A stretch of DNA of 64,000 bases from Stutzerimonas stutzeri (GTDB lineage: Bacteria; Pseudomonadota; Gammaproteobacteria; Pseudomonadales; Pseudomonadaceae). A program made the translations under genes and the position numbers. Position 1 is the stretch's first letter. The number at the start of each line of letters is the position of its first letter. Where the stretch lies: contig NZ_JAMOIH010000012.1 of assembly GCF_024448955.1 (NCBI RefSeq), positions 1-64,000 on the forward strand, given 5' to 3'. This document shows positions 45,812 through 54,905 of this stretch, piece after piece. A model generated the notes under the pieces. That model saw only the letters and a program-made list of their open reading frames with translations. It ran no database searches and was not told the DNA's origin.

Positions 45812-46204
45812 ATGGACCGATTCACTGGCGGTTGCCTTTGCGGGAATGTCCGAATTGTGGCGTCGGGGCGCCCGTACCGGGTCGGCCTTTGCCACTGTCT
45901 CGATTGCCGCAAGCATCACGGCGCCGTCTTCTTTGCTGCCGCAGTGTTCCCTCAGGACGCGGTGACGATCGAAGGCGAAACACGCGATTACGCTGGACGG
46001 TTTTTCTGCCCTCGCTGCGGCTCGTCCGTTTTCGCGCGTACCGCGGACGAAATCGAGGTGAACCTTGGATCCCTGGATGCCCCTGACCAACTGATGCCCA
46101 CCTATGAGAGCTGGACGGTCCGTCGCGAGTCCTGGTTGCCGTTGTTTCCTCTCACCAGACGGTATGAGCACGACCGTGACGCCACGGGCCGCTTTGAGGA
46201 CTAG
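45812..46204 (+). CDS. GFA/CENP-V family zinc protein
   Basis: This is a 130-residue protein started at 45812 (MDRFTGGCLC), with GGAG eight bases upstream. Cys8, Cys10, Cys27, Cys29, Cys32, Cys66 and Cys69 form the family's two zinc sites (GGCLCGNVR, CHCLDCRKHHG, CPRCGS). The family was first tied to glutathione-dependent formaldehyde activation, but most members have no proven reaction. It converges with the ATP/ADP-translocase-like gene. The stop is TAG. Confidence 0.85.
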   Translation: MDRFTGGCLCGNVRIVASGRPYRVGLCHCLDCRKHHGAVFFAAAVFPQDAVTIEGETRDYAGRFFCPRCGSSVFARTADEIEVNLGSLDAPDQLMPTYESWTVRRESWLPLFPLTRRYEHDRDATGRFED

Positions 46205-46304
46205 GTGGCCTCCGGCAAACCACCGTCTTCGGAGACGAGCCTTGTGATAGTCATCAAGGAGTCGCTCCATCGTGGCCCCGGTCGCTGCTGTGAAAAAATG
46301 CCCA

Positions 46305-47618
46305 TCACGTAACCGCGGGCACAACCACCGGCGCACGCTTGCGTTGGTCAGCCCTTTTGCCAAGCTCCCAGCCCAGATACCCCCACAGCAGCGCACAGAG
46401 CGCGCCGATCAACGCAACCAGGCCCACGCCCTGACCGAGCATGTCCAATGCACTTTTGGCCCAACCACTGATGGCGTCGCCGGCGCGATAGACGACGGTG
46501 TCGATGACGTTCTTCGCCTTGTACTTGCTCTCGGCGTCGAGCGGCGCGAAGAGCATTTCCCGCCCCGGACGAACGAATGCGTACTCACCGATGCGGCGCA
46601 CGATCATCAGCGCCACGAGCAAGCCAAAGCTGGGCGCGAGCGCGAGCCCGATGAAACCTGCACAGACGAGTAGCGGTACCAGCGCTAGCAGCACGCCCAC
46701 CCCTAGCCGCTGGGCGACACGCCCGGTGATGAACAACTGAGACAGCAGTGCGCCTGCCTGGACCACCAGATCGATGGTGCCGAATACGCGAACCTGCGCC
46801 TCGCGGTTCGGAAAGTGCTCGGCCACCAGACGCGCCTGCTCGAAGTAGAGAAAAGTGGTGACGGTGGCCAACAGCACCACGAAGCCTGCGATGCCGAGCA
46901 GATAGGGCGATTTCATTACGGCGGTCAGCCCGCTGAACGGGTTTCCGCGCAAGGGCCGGCGCGTGCTTTCGGTAGGTACCGCACCGCGGCGGCCAGCGCC
47001 GCCCTCCTCCCGCCAGCGCATCAGTACACGCTTGAGCACCATGGCAATGCCGAGCAGCACGGCTGCCAGCAACATCAGCCCGGACTCGCCCAACGGCCCG
47101 ATCAGCAAGGCGCTAAGAGCCGGTCCAGCCAGCCCGCCGACACTGGCGCCGGCGGCAATGAAGGCGAACAGGCGCTTGGCCTGATCGCCGTCGAATACAT
47201 CGGCCATCAGGCTCCAGGCCACCGACACCACGAACAGGTTGTAAACCGATATCCACACGTAGAAGACGCGAGCCATCCAGGGGCTTTCCGCCTGCATGCC
47301 AAACAGCACCGCGAAGACCAGCAGGTTCACGCAGAAGAAGCCGTACACCCAGTCGATGAAGTGCAAACGTGGCACGTGGGAGCTGAGCCAGGCGAACAGC
47401 GGCACGGCCGCCAGCATGACAAAAAAGGTGGCAGTGAACAGCCATTGCAGATTCTCCACGCCGGCCGAGATACCCATGGACTCGCGAATCGGGCGCAGCA
47501 TGAAGTAACCCGCGAACAGACAGACGAACAGCAGGAAGCCATGTAGCGCAGGGCGCAGTTCGTGATTTTCGGCATTGAGAATGACGCTTAAACGGTGCAT
47601 CAAAGAGGACGCGTTCAT
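46305..47618 (-). CDS. ATP/ADP translocase-like (NTT/MFS) transporter
   Basis: This is a 437-residue membrane protein started at 47618 (MNASSLMHRL), with AGGAG six bases upstream. It has eleven to twelve hydrophobic segments. An early block YFMLRPIRESMG and FYVWISVYNLFVVSVAWSLM resemble the NTP:NDP exchange family, whose distant members occur in free-living bacteria with unknown substrates. It is followed upstream by an SDR gene on the same strand, 57 bases away. Nucleotide exchange cannot be claimed on this evidence; an MFS carrier of unknown substrate is safer. Confidence 0.7.
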   Translation of the reverse strand: MNASSLMHRLSVILNAENHELRPALHGFLLFVCLFAGYFMLRPIRESMGISAGVENLQWLFTATFFVMLAAVPLFAWLSSHVPRLHFIDWVYGFFCVNLLVFAVLFGMQAESPWMARVFYVWISVYNLFVVSVAWSLMADVFDGDQAKRLFAFIAAGASVGGLAGPALSALLIGPLGESGLMLLAAVLLGIAMVLKRVLMRWREEGGAGRRGAVPTESTRRPLRGNPFSGLTAVMKSPYLLGIAGFVVLLATVTTFLYFEQARLVAEHFPNREAQVRVFGTIDLVVQAGALLSQLFITGRVAQRLGVGVLLALVPLLVCAGFIGLALAPSFGLLVALMIVRRIGEYAFVRPGREMLFAPLDAESKYKAKNVIDTVVYRAGDAISGWAKSALDMLGQGVGLVALIGALCALLWGYLGWELGKRADQRKRAPVVVPAVT

Positions 47619-47675
47619 GGGCGCTCCTGAAAGATCGGTGGTTGCAGGCACGGAGCTTCCCCGTGCCCGCGGCGT

Positions 47676-48725
47676 TCAGGGATAGATCACACCAGTGAGT
47701 CGCTCCGATACCTGCCACAGCTCGGCCGCATCGGAGTCGGCTGCCGCCTGGGGCATCCGGGCGAAACCCTGCGGTCCGCGCTTCTCGTCCTCGCCAGTAG
47801 GCCCGTAATAACCGCCACCGAGCGCATCAGGGGCTGTAGCGGCATACAACGTCGACAGGGCGCCCTGCGCGGCGGAGTGGTACTCGTCGCGGTCTTGCGC
47901 CCATTGCTTGCCGAATTCGCTGTTCAGCCCAGGGCCGCGTGCGATCAGCTCGGTGACGGCGACGCCTGGGTGCGCGGCGATGCTGCGGATGCCCCAGCCG
48001 GCGGCATCGCTGCGCCGCTGTAGTTCGAGAGCCCACGTGAGCACGGCCAGCTTGGACTGCGCGTAGGTGGCGTAAGGGTTGTAGTCCCGTTCGGCCTGCA
48101 GATCAGCGAAGTTCAGGCGGCCCCGCGCGCTGGCGATGCTCGACAGGCTAACCACTCGCGGGTCCTCGCTTTCGCGCAGCATGGGTAACAGCAAGCCAGT
48201 AAGGGCGAAATGCCCGAGATAGTTTGTCGCCAGCTGCAGCTCATAACCGTCAGCGGACGTGCCGCGAGTCGGCGGGGCCATGATGGCGGCGTTGTTGATC
48301 AGCACGTCGAGCCGCGAGAGTCGTGTCTGCAAGCGGCTAGCCAGGCTGCGTACGGACGCCAGATCAGCCAGATCCACGGCTTCGAACTGCACGCGGGCAT
48401 CGGGTACCGCCTGCTGGATGCTCGCGATCGCTTCCTGGCCACGCTCGGGGTTGCGCGCGGCGATGATCACTTCGGCGCCAGCGCGTGAAAGCGCCAGCGC
48501 ATCCTCATAACCCATACCGCTGGTACCGCCCGTGATCAGAACGATGCGGCCCTGCTGGCTGGGGATATCGCTGGCCGACCAGTCGGGCTTTGGCGCGGCA
48601 CGGTTCGTGGCCTCTGCGGCAAGAGCCCCTGCCAACGCGACGCCTGCGATCAACGCGCGGGCCATCTGTAAAACACGGTAAGGCCTGCTCGCCTTGTTCG
48701 TCGAATGGGTAGATAGGTTCCACAT
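47676..48725 (-). CDS. Short-chain dehydrogenase with N-terminal signal-like segment
   Basis: This 349-residue SDR is preceded by a hydrophobic stretch (about residues 21-38, ARALIAGVALAGALAAEA) that looks like a signal peptide or anchor. The core has TGGTSGMG (65-72), NNAAIM, the catalytic Ser in VVSLSSIAS and YAQSK. This is the retinol-dehydrogenase/WW-oxidoreductase-like type. The start at 48725 has AGAGG eight bases upstream. If exported it would need a folded cofactor, which is unusual for SDRs and suggests a membrane anchor with a cytoplasmic domain. It is divergent from the LysR gene at 48870. Confidence 0.8.
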   Translation of the reverse strand: MWNLSTHSTNKASRPYRVLQMARALIAGVALAGALAAEATNRAAPKPDWSASDIPSQQGRIVLITGGTSGMGYEDALALSRAGAEVIIAARNPERGQEAIASIQQAVPDARVQFEAVDLADLASVRSLASRLQTRLSRLDVLINNAAIMAPPTRGTSADGYELQLATNYLGHFALTGLLLPMLRESEDPRVVSLSSIASARGRLNFADLQAERDYNPYATYAQSKLAVLTWALELQRRSDAAGWGIRSIAAHPGVAVTELIARGPGLNSEFGKQWAQDRDEYHSAAQGALSTLYAATAPDALGGGYYGPTGEDEKRGPQGFARMPQAAADSDAAELWQVSERLTGVIYP

Positions 48726-48869
48726 AGCTAAATCCTCTTCTCGTCTTTGGATGTCCGGTGCGTCCGGACGAGAAGGGATTATTGGTGTACGGATATCCGA
48801 GGATAAGCCGGATATTCATGGATGCCCCGTACGGTCTGGCGTACAGTTCGGGCACATTGAGGAGCTGCC

Positions 48870-49799
48870 ATGCGCCAACCCAACCTGACTGATGTCGCGC
48901 TGTTCGCCGCTGTGGTGGAAGCCGGCGGATTTCGCGCTGCGGCACAGAAGCGCGGCCTCTCGGCCTCATCGCTGAGCGACTGCATGCGCCGGCTGGAAAG
49001 TGACGTAGGCCTGCGCCTGCTGAACCGCACCACACGCAGCGTCACGCCAACTGCCGCAGGCGAGCGGCTGCTTGAGCGACTGCGTCCGGCACTGCAGCAA
49101 ATCGACGCCGCTTTCAATGACCTGGACGACGAGGCACATCGCCCCGTCGGAACGTTGAAGTTGAACGTGCCGGTGCCGGTGGCGCGCTTCCTATTGCCTG
49201 ACCTGCTGGCACGCTTCCTCAAGCTCTATCCCGGCGTCAGTGTCGAGGTGGTGATGGATAACACCTTCATCGACGTGAACGCTGGTGGGTATGACGCTGG
49301 GGTGCGTTATGAGGAAAGCCTGGCCAAGGACACCATCGCCGTGCCCATCGGGCCGCGCCGACAACGCTTCGTCGCCGCTGCGGCCCCCACCTATCTGGCG
49401 GCGCGCGGCACGCCCCGTCATCCCGAGGAGCTGGACGGCCACGAGCTGCTGGGCCATCGCTTCGAAAGCGGAAAGGTGGGTGTATTCGAGTTCGAGAAAG
49501 ACGGGCGCATCCTGCGTATTCCACCGCGCGGGCAACTGCTGACGTCATCGCATGATCTGAAGACCCGCTCGGCCATCAACGGCCTTGGGATCATCTACAC
49601 CTTTGAGGATTTCCTGCGCGAGCCGCTCGCCGATGGACGCCTGGTGCCCATACTCGAGGATTGGTGGCAGCACTTCGACGGCCCCTACCTCTACTACCAT
49701 GGGCGTCGCCATATGCCCTTACCGCTCCGGGCCTTCGTCGACTTCATCAAGGCGGAGGCGCTCGAAAGCGCACCCGCCGCGCCCGACCGGCTACTGTAG
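48870..49799 (+). CDS. LysR-family regulator divergent from the SDR gene
   Basis: This is a 309-residue LysR protein with an N-terminal winged helix (VALFAAVVEAGGFRAAAQKRG then SASSLSDCMRRLE) and an effector domain typical of the DsdC/AaeR-like group. The 144-base gap to the SDR gene carries GGATATCC and CCGGATATTC, possible half-sites. The SDR and the transporter behind it are the likely targets. It converges with hppD, with 61 bases between stops. Confidence 0.82.
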   Translation: MRQPNLTDVALFAAVVEAGGFRAAAQKRGLSASSLSDCMRRLESDVGLRLLNRTTRSVTPTAAGERLLERLRPALQQIDAAFNDLDDEAHRPVGTLKLNVPVPVARFLLPDLLARFLKLYPGVSVEVVMDNTFIDVNAGGYDAGVRYEESLAKDTIAVPIGPRRQRFVAAAAPTYLAARGTPRHPEELDGHELLGHRFESGKVGVFEFEKDGRILRIPPRGQLLTSSHDLKTRSAINGLGIIYTFEDFLREPLADGRLVPILEDWWQHFDGPYLYYHGRRHMPLPLRAFVDFIKAEALESAPAAPDRLL

Positions 49800-49860
49800 C
49801 GGCCCCATCCGAGCCGATTGAAAAGCGAACGGCAGCCGAAGCCGGCTGCCGTCAATGCGA

Positions 49861-50940
49861 TCACTCGGCGGTGCTGAGCACACCGCGCTGGATCTGATCT
49901 CGCTCGATGGATTCGAACAGCGCCTTGAAGTTGCCCTCGCCGAAGCCGCTGTCGCCTTTGCGCTGAATGAACTCGAAGAACACCGGGCCCAGCAGCGTGC
50001 CGGAAAATATCTGCAGCAGCAGGCGCTGCTCGCCATTCTCCGAAGCACCGTCGAGCAGAATGCCGCGCGACTTCAACTCCTCGACCGGTTCGCCATGATT
50101 CGGCAGCCGTCCTTCGAGCATTTCGTAATAGGTCTCTGGCGGTGCGGTCATGAATACCGTGCCGCTGGCCTTGAGCTTGTCCCAGGTCTGGATCAGGTCA
50201 TCGGTAAGGAAGGCCACATGCTGGATGCCCTCGCCGTTGAACTGCATGAGGAATTCCTCGATCTGCCCCGCACCCTTCGATGATTCCTCGTTGAGCGGGA
50301 TGCGGATCATGCCGTCCGGCGCGGTCATGGCCTTGGAGGTCAGGCCGGTGTACTCACCCTTGATGTCGAAATAGCGGATCTCGCGGAAGTTGAACAGCTT
50401 CTCGTAGAAGTCCGCCCAGTAAGCCATGCGGCCGCGGTACACGTTGTGGGTCAGGTGATCGATGATCTTCAGGCCGGCACCGACCGGATGACGATCGACA
50501 CCTTCCAGGAACACGAAATCGATGTCATAGATCGAGCTGCCTTCGCCGAAGCGGTCGATCAGATACAGCGGCGCGCCACCGATGCCCTTGATCGCCGGCA
50601 AGTGCAGCTCCATCGGCCCGGTAGGCAATTCGATGGCTTGAGCACCCAGTTCCAGCGCGCGGGCGTAAGCCTTTTGCGCATCTTTCACGCGGAAGGCCAT
50701 GCCGCACACCGACGGGCCATGCTCGGCAGCGAAATAAGCCGCAACGCCCTTGGGCTCGCGGTTGACGATGGCGTTGATTTCGCCCTGGCGGTACAGCGCC
50801 ACGTCCTTCGAACGGTGGTTAGCGACGTGGGAGAAGCCCATGCTTTCCAGCACTGGCTCGATGACGTTCGGGGTGGGCGAGGCGAATTCGATGAACTCGA
50901 AGCCCATGAGGCCCATGGGGTTTTCAAATAGGTCGGCCAT
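49861..50940 (-). CDS. hppD: 4-hydroxyphenylpyruvate dioxygenase
   Basis: This Fe(II) enzyme turns 4-hydroxyphenylpyruvate into homogentisate. The start at 50940 ([10 protein letters not shown]) has AAGGAG upstream and gives 359 residues, the usual size. The iron ligands are His162 (IDHLTH), His241 (IQHVAF) and Glu323 (FFEFIQRKG), offset by one from the P. fluorescens numbering. The C-terminal gating helix is present. It follows maiA after 132 bases on the same strand. With hmgA and fahA at 28-31 kb, the pathway from 4-hydroxyphenylpyruvate to fumarate and acetoacetate is complete. Confidence 0.96.
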   Translation of the reverse strand: MADLFENPMGLMGFEFIEFASPTPNVIEPVLESMGFSHVANHRSKDVALYRQGEINAIVNREPKGVAAYFAAEHGPSVCGMAFRVKDAQKAYARALELGAQAIELPTGPMELHLPAIKGIGGAPLYLIDRFGEGSSIYDIDFVFLEGVDRHPVGAGLKIIDHLTHNVYRGRMAYWADFYEKLFNFREIRYFDIKGEYTGLTSKAMTAPDGMIRIPLNEESSKGAGQIEEFLMQFNGEGIQHVAFLTDDLIQTWDKLKASGTVFMTAPPETYYEMLEGRLPNHGEPVEELKSRGILLDGASENGEQRLLLQIFSGTLLGPVFFEFIQRKGDSGFGEGNFKALFESIERDQIQRGVLSTAE

Positions 50941-51072
50941 GATTGGCTCCTTGACTGGCTGTGCATTGATAAAGGCTGACGTGAGGGCAACGTCAGCCCG
51001 GCGGCGCACAGGAAATCCCGCGGACACTACGCCCGAGGTGGTCGCCCAAGGTCAGTCGAAAGCCAAGCGTCT

Positions 51073-51708
51073 TCATATTTGCGGCGTATCCGGTTGAACA
51101 TCTGGATGAGCCCGCTGAAAGGCCGGATGCGCGAGCGCCAGGCGCTCGACGCGCAGGATGCGAGGCATGGCGCTCAGGTCGACATCGAAACGTCGTGCCG
51201 CATAGAGCTGCGGCAGCAGATACACATCGGCCATACCGGGCTCGCCGAAGCAGTAGCCTTCGTCGCCGATCAGAGCTTCGACCGCCTTGAGGCCCTCGCC
51301 TATCCAATGGCCGATCCACGCCAGCACATCTTCTTCGGCAATCTGCAATCCGCGCAGGCGATTGAGCACCGCGACGTTGTGCAGCGGATGGATATCGCAA
51401 CCGATCAGCGCAGCCACAGCCCGATGCCGTGCACGCGCCATGATGTCTTGGGGCAGCAGTGCCGGTTCTGGATAGCGCTCTTCCAAATATTCGAGGATCG
51501 CTGGAGACTGAATCACCCGCTCGCCCTCGTCGGTGCGGAGCGTCGGCACCCTACCCTGCGGATTGAGCGCGAGATAGCCCGACTGGCGATGCTCGCCGCC
51601 GTCACGGATCAGGTTGACCGGCACCGCGCGATAATCCAGGCCCTTCAGCGCAAGCGCAATACGCACCCGGTAGGACGACGTAGAGCGGTAGTAGGTGTGT
51701 AGTTCCAT
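51073..51708 (-). CDS. maiA: Maleylacetoacetate isomerase
   Basis: This is a glutathione-dependent zeta-class GST-like enzyme, 211 residues when started at 51708 (MELHTYYRST). It carries the zeta signature SSYRVRIAL at residues 11-19 and the C-terminal helical domain with CDIHPLHNVAVLNRL. It converts maleylacetoacetate to fumarylacetoacetate, between HmgA and FahA. In P. putida the gene is third in the hmg operon; here it lies 21 kb away with hppD. A shared palindrome in front of both units suggests co-regulation. Confidence 0.93.
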   Translation of the reverse strand: MELHTYYRSTSSYRVRIALALKGLDYRAVPVNLIRDGGEHRQSGYLALNPQGRVPTLRTDEGERVIQSPAILEYLEERYPEPALLPQDIMARARHRAVAALIGCDIHPLHNVAVLNRLRGLQIAEEDVLAWIGHWIGEGLKAVEALIGDEGYCFGEPGMADVYLLPQLYAARRFDVDLSAMPRILRVERLALAHPAFQRAHPDVQPDTPQI

Positions 51709-51767
51709 TTCGAGGCCACGCTGTTTGCAAGGTCGCGCTTCATTTTCAGAGCGCATTATTATTTTTG

Positions 51768-51782
51768 CGTAATTAAATTACG
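51768..51782. promoter_or_regulatory. Palindrome CGTAA-N5-TTACG upstream of maiA
   Basis: CGTAATTAAATTACG is a perfect 15-base palindrome 60 bases upstream of maiA, in an AT-rich strip. Arms and spacer length equal those of the site before hmgA at 30822-30836; the spacer bases differ. This argues for the same IclR-type regulator binding at both loci. Confidence 0.6.
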
Positions 51783-51815
51783 TTTAGTGGAATCTGCTTC
51801 AGTCGACTCTGACTG

Positions 51816-52919
51816 TCAAGCCTTCCCCCTCCTGTCCGCCGCTGTTTCAGCCCTGCGTCGGTAGAGATGCAGGCAGAGTCTGATCAGCGGTGGCGTGAGC
51901 AGCACAACGGCGAGCAACCGCAGCGTCTGCAACGCCGCCACCAGACCGACATCGCCGCCCGCCTCCATGGCGATGATCGACAACGAATCCAGGCCACCCG
52001 GGCTGGTCGCAAGAAACACCGACAAGTAGTCACGCTCCAGCAAAGCCGCGAACATCCAGGCCGAGGTGGCGCAAAGCGCGACCAGCAACAGCGCGGCCGC
52101 GAGCATCATCGGCAACTTGCGCATTACATAAACAAGCGTATTGCGGTCGAAACGCAACCCGACGTAACCGCCAATCAACGCATAAGCCACCGCCATCAGC
52201 GTGCCAGGCAAGGTGATCTGAAACGCGCCACTCAGCTGAGCCAATACACCGAGCATGAGCGGACAGAGCATCAAGCCGGCCGGCACACGCAATCCCAGCA
52301 CGACGCCCACCAGCACCAACGCCAGGCTGAGCGCCACATCCCGCAGGTGCGTTGGCAGCGTCGGCGGAACCGATGGGACCTGCGCGACCAAATCCGGCGC
52401 GGACGCCAACTGATGCCCGAGCAGCGCGCTGATGGCGATCACACAAATCAGCCGCACGTACTGCATGGTGGCGACAAGGCGCGGATCGGCTCCGTAGGTT
52501 TCCGACATCGACATCATCACTGGCGCGGCACCCGGTGCCGTACCCCACAATGCGCTGCTTGGCGGAAGCCGGCCGAGCCAAATGAGTGCCAGCCCCGCAA
52601 TCAGACTCAACAACACGGTGAGCACCGCGGCAGCGAGCATCAGCGGCCAATCCTGCAACAATGACGCCAGTACGCCGAGCGTGATCGACTGCGCCACCAG
52701 CGCGCCGACCAGGCCGATGGAAAACTGGTAAGCCCGCAGCGGCACCTGCGCCGCGCAGCCCATCACGCCGAAAGCGATCCCCGCGAACATCGGCCCGAGG
52801 AAGAACGCCGCCGGCAATTCGATCAACCGAAACAGCCCTCCCAGCGCCCCGGCACAAAGGATCAGCGCCAGCCACTGGATCGACAGCGGACGCGACGTCA
52901 GCCAAACCCTGACGTGCAT
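51816..52919 (-). CDS. AbrB-family (ammonia-monooxygenase-like) membrane protein
   Basis: This is a 367-residue inner-membrane protein with about ten hydrophobic segments in two repeated halves, each glycine-rich (LPAAFFLGPMFAGIAFG and LMLCPLMLGVLAQ). The family is annotated AbrB or ammonia monooxygenase only by legacy; a regulatory or transport role is suspected. The ATG at 52919 was chosen, although a TTG five codons earlier is possible. It is last in the ten-gene minus-strand unit, 46 bases after the TRAP permease gene. Confidence 0.78.
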   Translation of the reverse strand: MHVRVWLTSRPLSIQWLALILCAGALGGLFRLIELPAAFFLGPMFAGIAFGVMGCAAQVPLRAYQFSIGLVGALVAQSITLGVLASLLQDWPLMLAAAVLTVLLSLIAGLALIWLGRLPPSSALWGTAPGAAPVMMSMSETYGADPRLVATMQYVRLICVIAISALLGHQLASAPDLVAQVPSVPPTLPTHLRDVALSLALVLVGVVLGLRVPAGLMLCPLMLGVLAQLSGAFQITLPGTLMAVAYALIGGYVGLRFDRNTLVYVMRKLPMMLAAALLLVALCATSAWMFAALLERDYLSVFLATSPGGLDSLSIIAMEAGGDVGLVAALQTLRLLAVVLLTPPLIRLCLHLYRRRAETAADRRGKA

Positions 52920-52965
52920 CAATCGTTGGTCCAAGGCGTAGGGGTCGCATGGCGATCAAGTGTCA

Positions 52966-54246
52966 TCACGTCGGGTTCATCATGCTCTGCGGCAACATCG
53001 TCGCCAGCTGCGGGAACGCCATCACCAGCGCCAGACTGAGCAGCATGAGCACCACGAAGGGCAACGAGCCACGGATGATCGGCCCCATCGGCGACTGGGT
53101 AACGGCCTTGATGGTGAACAAATTCATGCCCACCGGCGGTGTGATCATCGCCACTTCGAGGTTGATCACCAGCAGCACGCCGTACCAGATCGGATCGATG
53201 CCTAGGTGCGCCATCACCGGCATGATCACCGGCGAGGTGATGAGGATGATCGCGATCGACTCGAGGAACATGCCCAGCACGAAGATCATCACCATCATCG
53301 CGATGATGAAGCCCAGTGCTCCCATATCCATTTTGGTGACCATCTCGACGATCTGCTGAGGCACCATCAGTTTGGTCAGTGCATAGCTGAACACTGCTGC
53401 CGAGGCGAGGATCATGAACAGCATCGCCGAGGTGCGGGCGGCGTCCTTAGCGCACTCCCAAACATCACGCAAACCGAAGCTGCGGTAAACCAGGGCGGCA
53501 ATCGCCAGAGCCAGCAAGGCGCCCGCAGCGGCGGCCTCGGTGGCGGTGAACACGCCCGCGTACATGCCGCCAAGCACCAGCGCGGGCAATGTGATCGCCC
53601 AACCGGACTTACGGATCGCGACGAGCATTTCACCGGTGCTGGCACGCTTTTCACGCTGCGCGCCGCGCTGACGAAACATGCAATAGACGCAGAAGATTAC
53701 GGCCAGCAGGAAGCCGGGCAGCACACCGGCCATGAACAGGCCGCTGATTGACGTGTCGGTCGCCACGCCGTAGAGAATCATCGGCCCGGACGGCGGGATC
53801 AGAATGCCCAGGGTGCCACCTGCGGCGACCAGTCCGTAGGCGATCTTCGGGTCGTAGCCATAACGGATCATCTGCGGAATCGCCACCGCACCGATGGTCA
53901 GCGCTGTCGCCACACTGGAGCCGGAAATCGCTGAAAAGATCATGCAAGCAATGATGGTGGCGATGCCGACACCGCCCGGCAGGTGCCGTGTCAGGGTGTA
54001 CGCCGTGCTGTAAAGGTCATCGACGATGCGCCCGCGAATCATCACATGGGCCATGTAGGCGAACAGTGGAATAGCGACCAGCACATACATACCGGTCTTG
54101 GCGAAGACGATATCGGAGACGATGTCCAGCCCGCCCGGCTCACCGAGCAGCAGCAGACCGCCGAACAGCGACAGCCCGGCGAAGATCGGCAAGCCGGTGA
54201 GCAGCAGCAGGATCAACCCCACCAACAACAGAGAAATGGCGAGCAT
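52966..54246 (-). CDS. TRAP transporter large permease subunit (DctM-like)
   Basis: This is a 426-residue polytopic protein, started at 54246 (MLAISLLLVG), with twelve or more hydrophobic segments. Typical DctM blocks are present: SDIVFAKTGMYVLVAIPLFAYMA, GGVGIATIIACMIFSAISGSS and GILIPPSGPMILYG. TRAP systems use a sodium gradient and a periplasmic binding protein to import carboxylates. The start overlaps the stop of the small permease gene (TGATG). The longer frame upstream lies inside that gene. Confidence 0.93.
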   Translation of the reverse strand: MLAISLLLVGLILLLLTGLPIFAGLSLFGGLLLLGEPGGLDIVSDIVFAKTGMYVLVAIPLFAYMAHVMIRGRIVDDLYSTAYTLTRHLPGGVGIATIIACMIFSAISGSSVATALTIGAVAIPQMIRYGYDPKIAYGLVAAGGTLGILIPPSGPMILYGVATDTSISGLFMAGVLPGFLLAVIFCVYCMFRQRGAQREKRASTGEMLVAIRKSGWAITLPALVLGGMYAGVFTATEAAAAGALLALAIAALVYRSFGLRDVWECAKDAARTSAMLFMILASAAVFSYALTKLMVPQQIVEMVTKMDMGALGFIIAMMVMIFVLGMFLESIAIILITSPVIMPVMAHLGIDPIWYGVLLVINLEVAMITPPVGMNLFTIKAVTQSPMGPIIRGSLPFVVLMLLSLALVMAFPQLATMLPQSMMNPT

Positions 54247-54821
54247 CAGTGCTTTTCCTCTTGGTTGACGACGAAGGCCGAGGCACCACAGGCCAGGCGC
54301 AACAGGCTGTCGATGGCGGCGAGCGCCAGCAGAAAGCCGCCCAGCGGAATTAACAACTGCAGTTGGTACATCGGCAATTCCAGATAGCCCTGGGTCACCA
54401 TCCCGATGGATTTGGAGAACATCGCCGTCCGCCAGCCGTTGACGATCAGGAACACGGATAACACCAGCACCACGGACATCGACCAGACCTGCGCCCAATG
54501 TTGCACGCGCGGGCTCATCATTTCGGTTACCAGATCGACCCCGATATGGCGGCCTTCACGCAGCGCGCAGGCGGCGCCGAACATGACGATGCCGACCACC
54601 AGAAAGCCCACCACCTCGTCGATCCACAGCGAGGGCTGCCCAACGAAATAACGCACTACGATCGAGTAGCCGATCAGTACCAACGCGACCAGCACGCAAA
54701 TGGCGGAGAGCGCCATCGCAAAGGTGAACAGCCCGGCCACCGCTGTGCTGAAGATTCGGCAGAACGCCGGGGGATTGATCTCGTTCATCTGGCTGCTCAG
54801 ATAGACTTGCTTGGTATTCAT
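54246..54821 (-). CDS. TRAP transporter small permease subunit (DctQ-like)
   Basis: This is a 191-residue protein with four membrane segments and the family region SLWIDEVVGFLVVGIVMFGAACALREGRHIGVDL over residues 77-110, a strong DctQ signature. The start at 54821 has GAGGTGA upstream. It forms the membrane complex with the following large subunit. It starts 84 bases after the binding-protein stop. Confidence 0.9.
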   Translation of the reverse strand: MNTKQVYLSSQMNEINPPAFCRIFSTAVAGLFTFAMALSAICVLVALVLIGYSIVVRYFVGQPSLWIDEVVGFLVVGIVMFGAACALREGRHIGVDLVTEMMSPRVQHWAQVWSMSVVLVLSVFLIVNGWRTAMFSKSIGMVTQGYLELPMYQLQLLIPLGGFLLALAAIDSLLRLACGASAFVVNQEEKH

Positions 54822-54905
54822 GGCTCACCTCGGCACGCATGGCAACAAAGGCGAGAGCCGGGCGCCGCGAGCCAACCACGCGCCACCCGTCCCCCACACA
54901 ACCGG

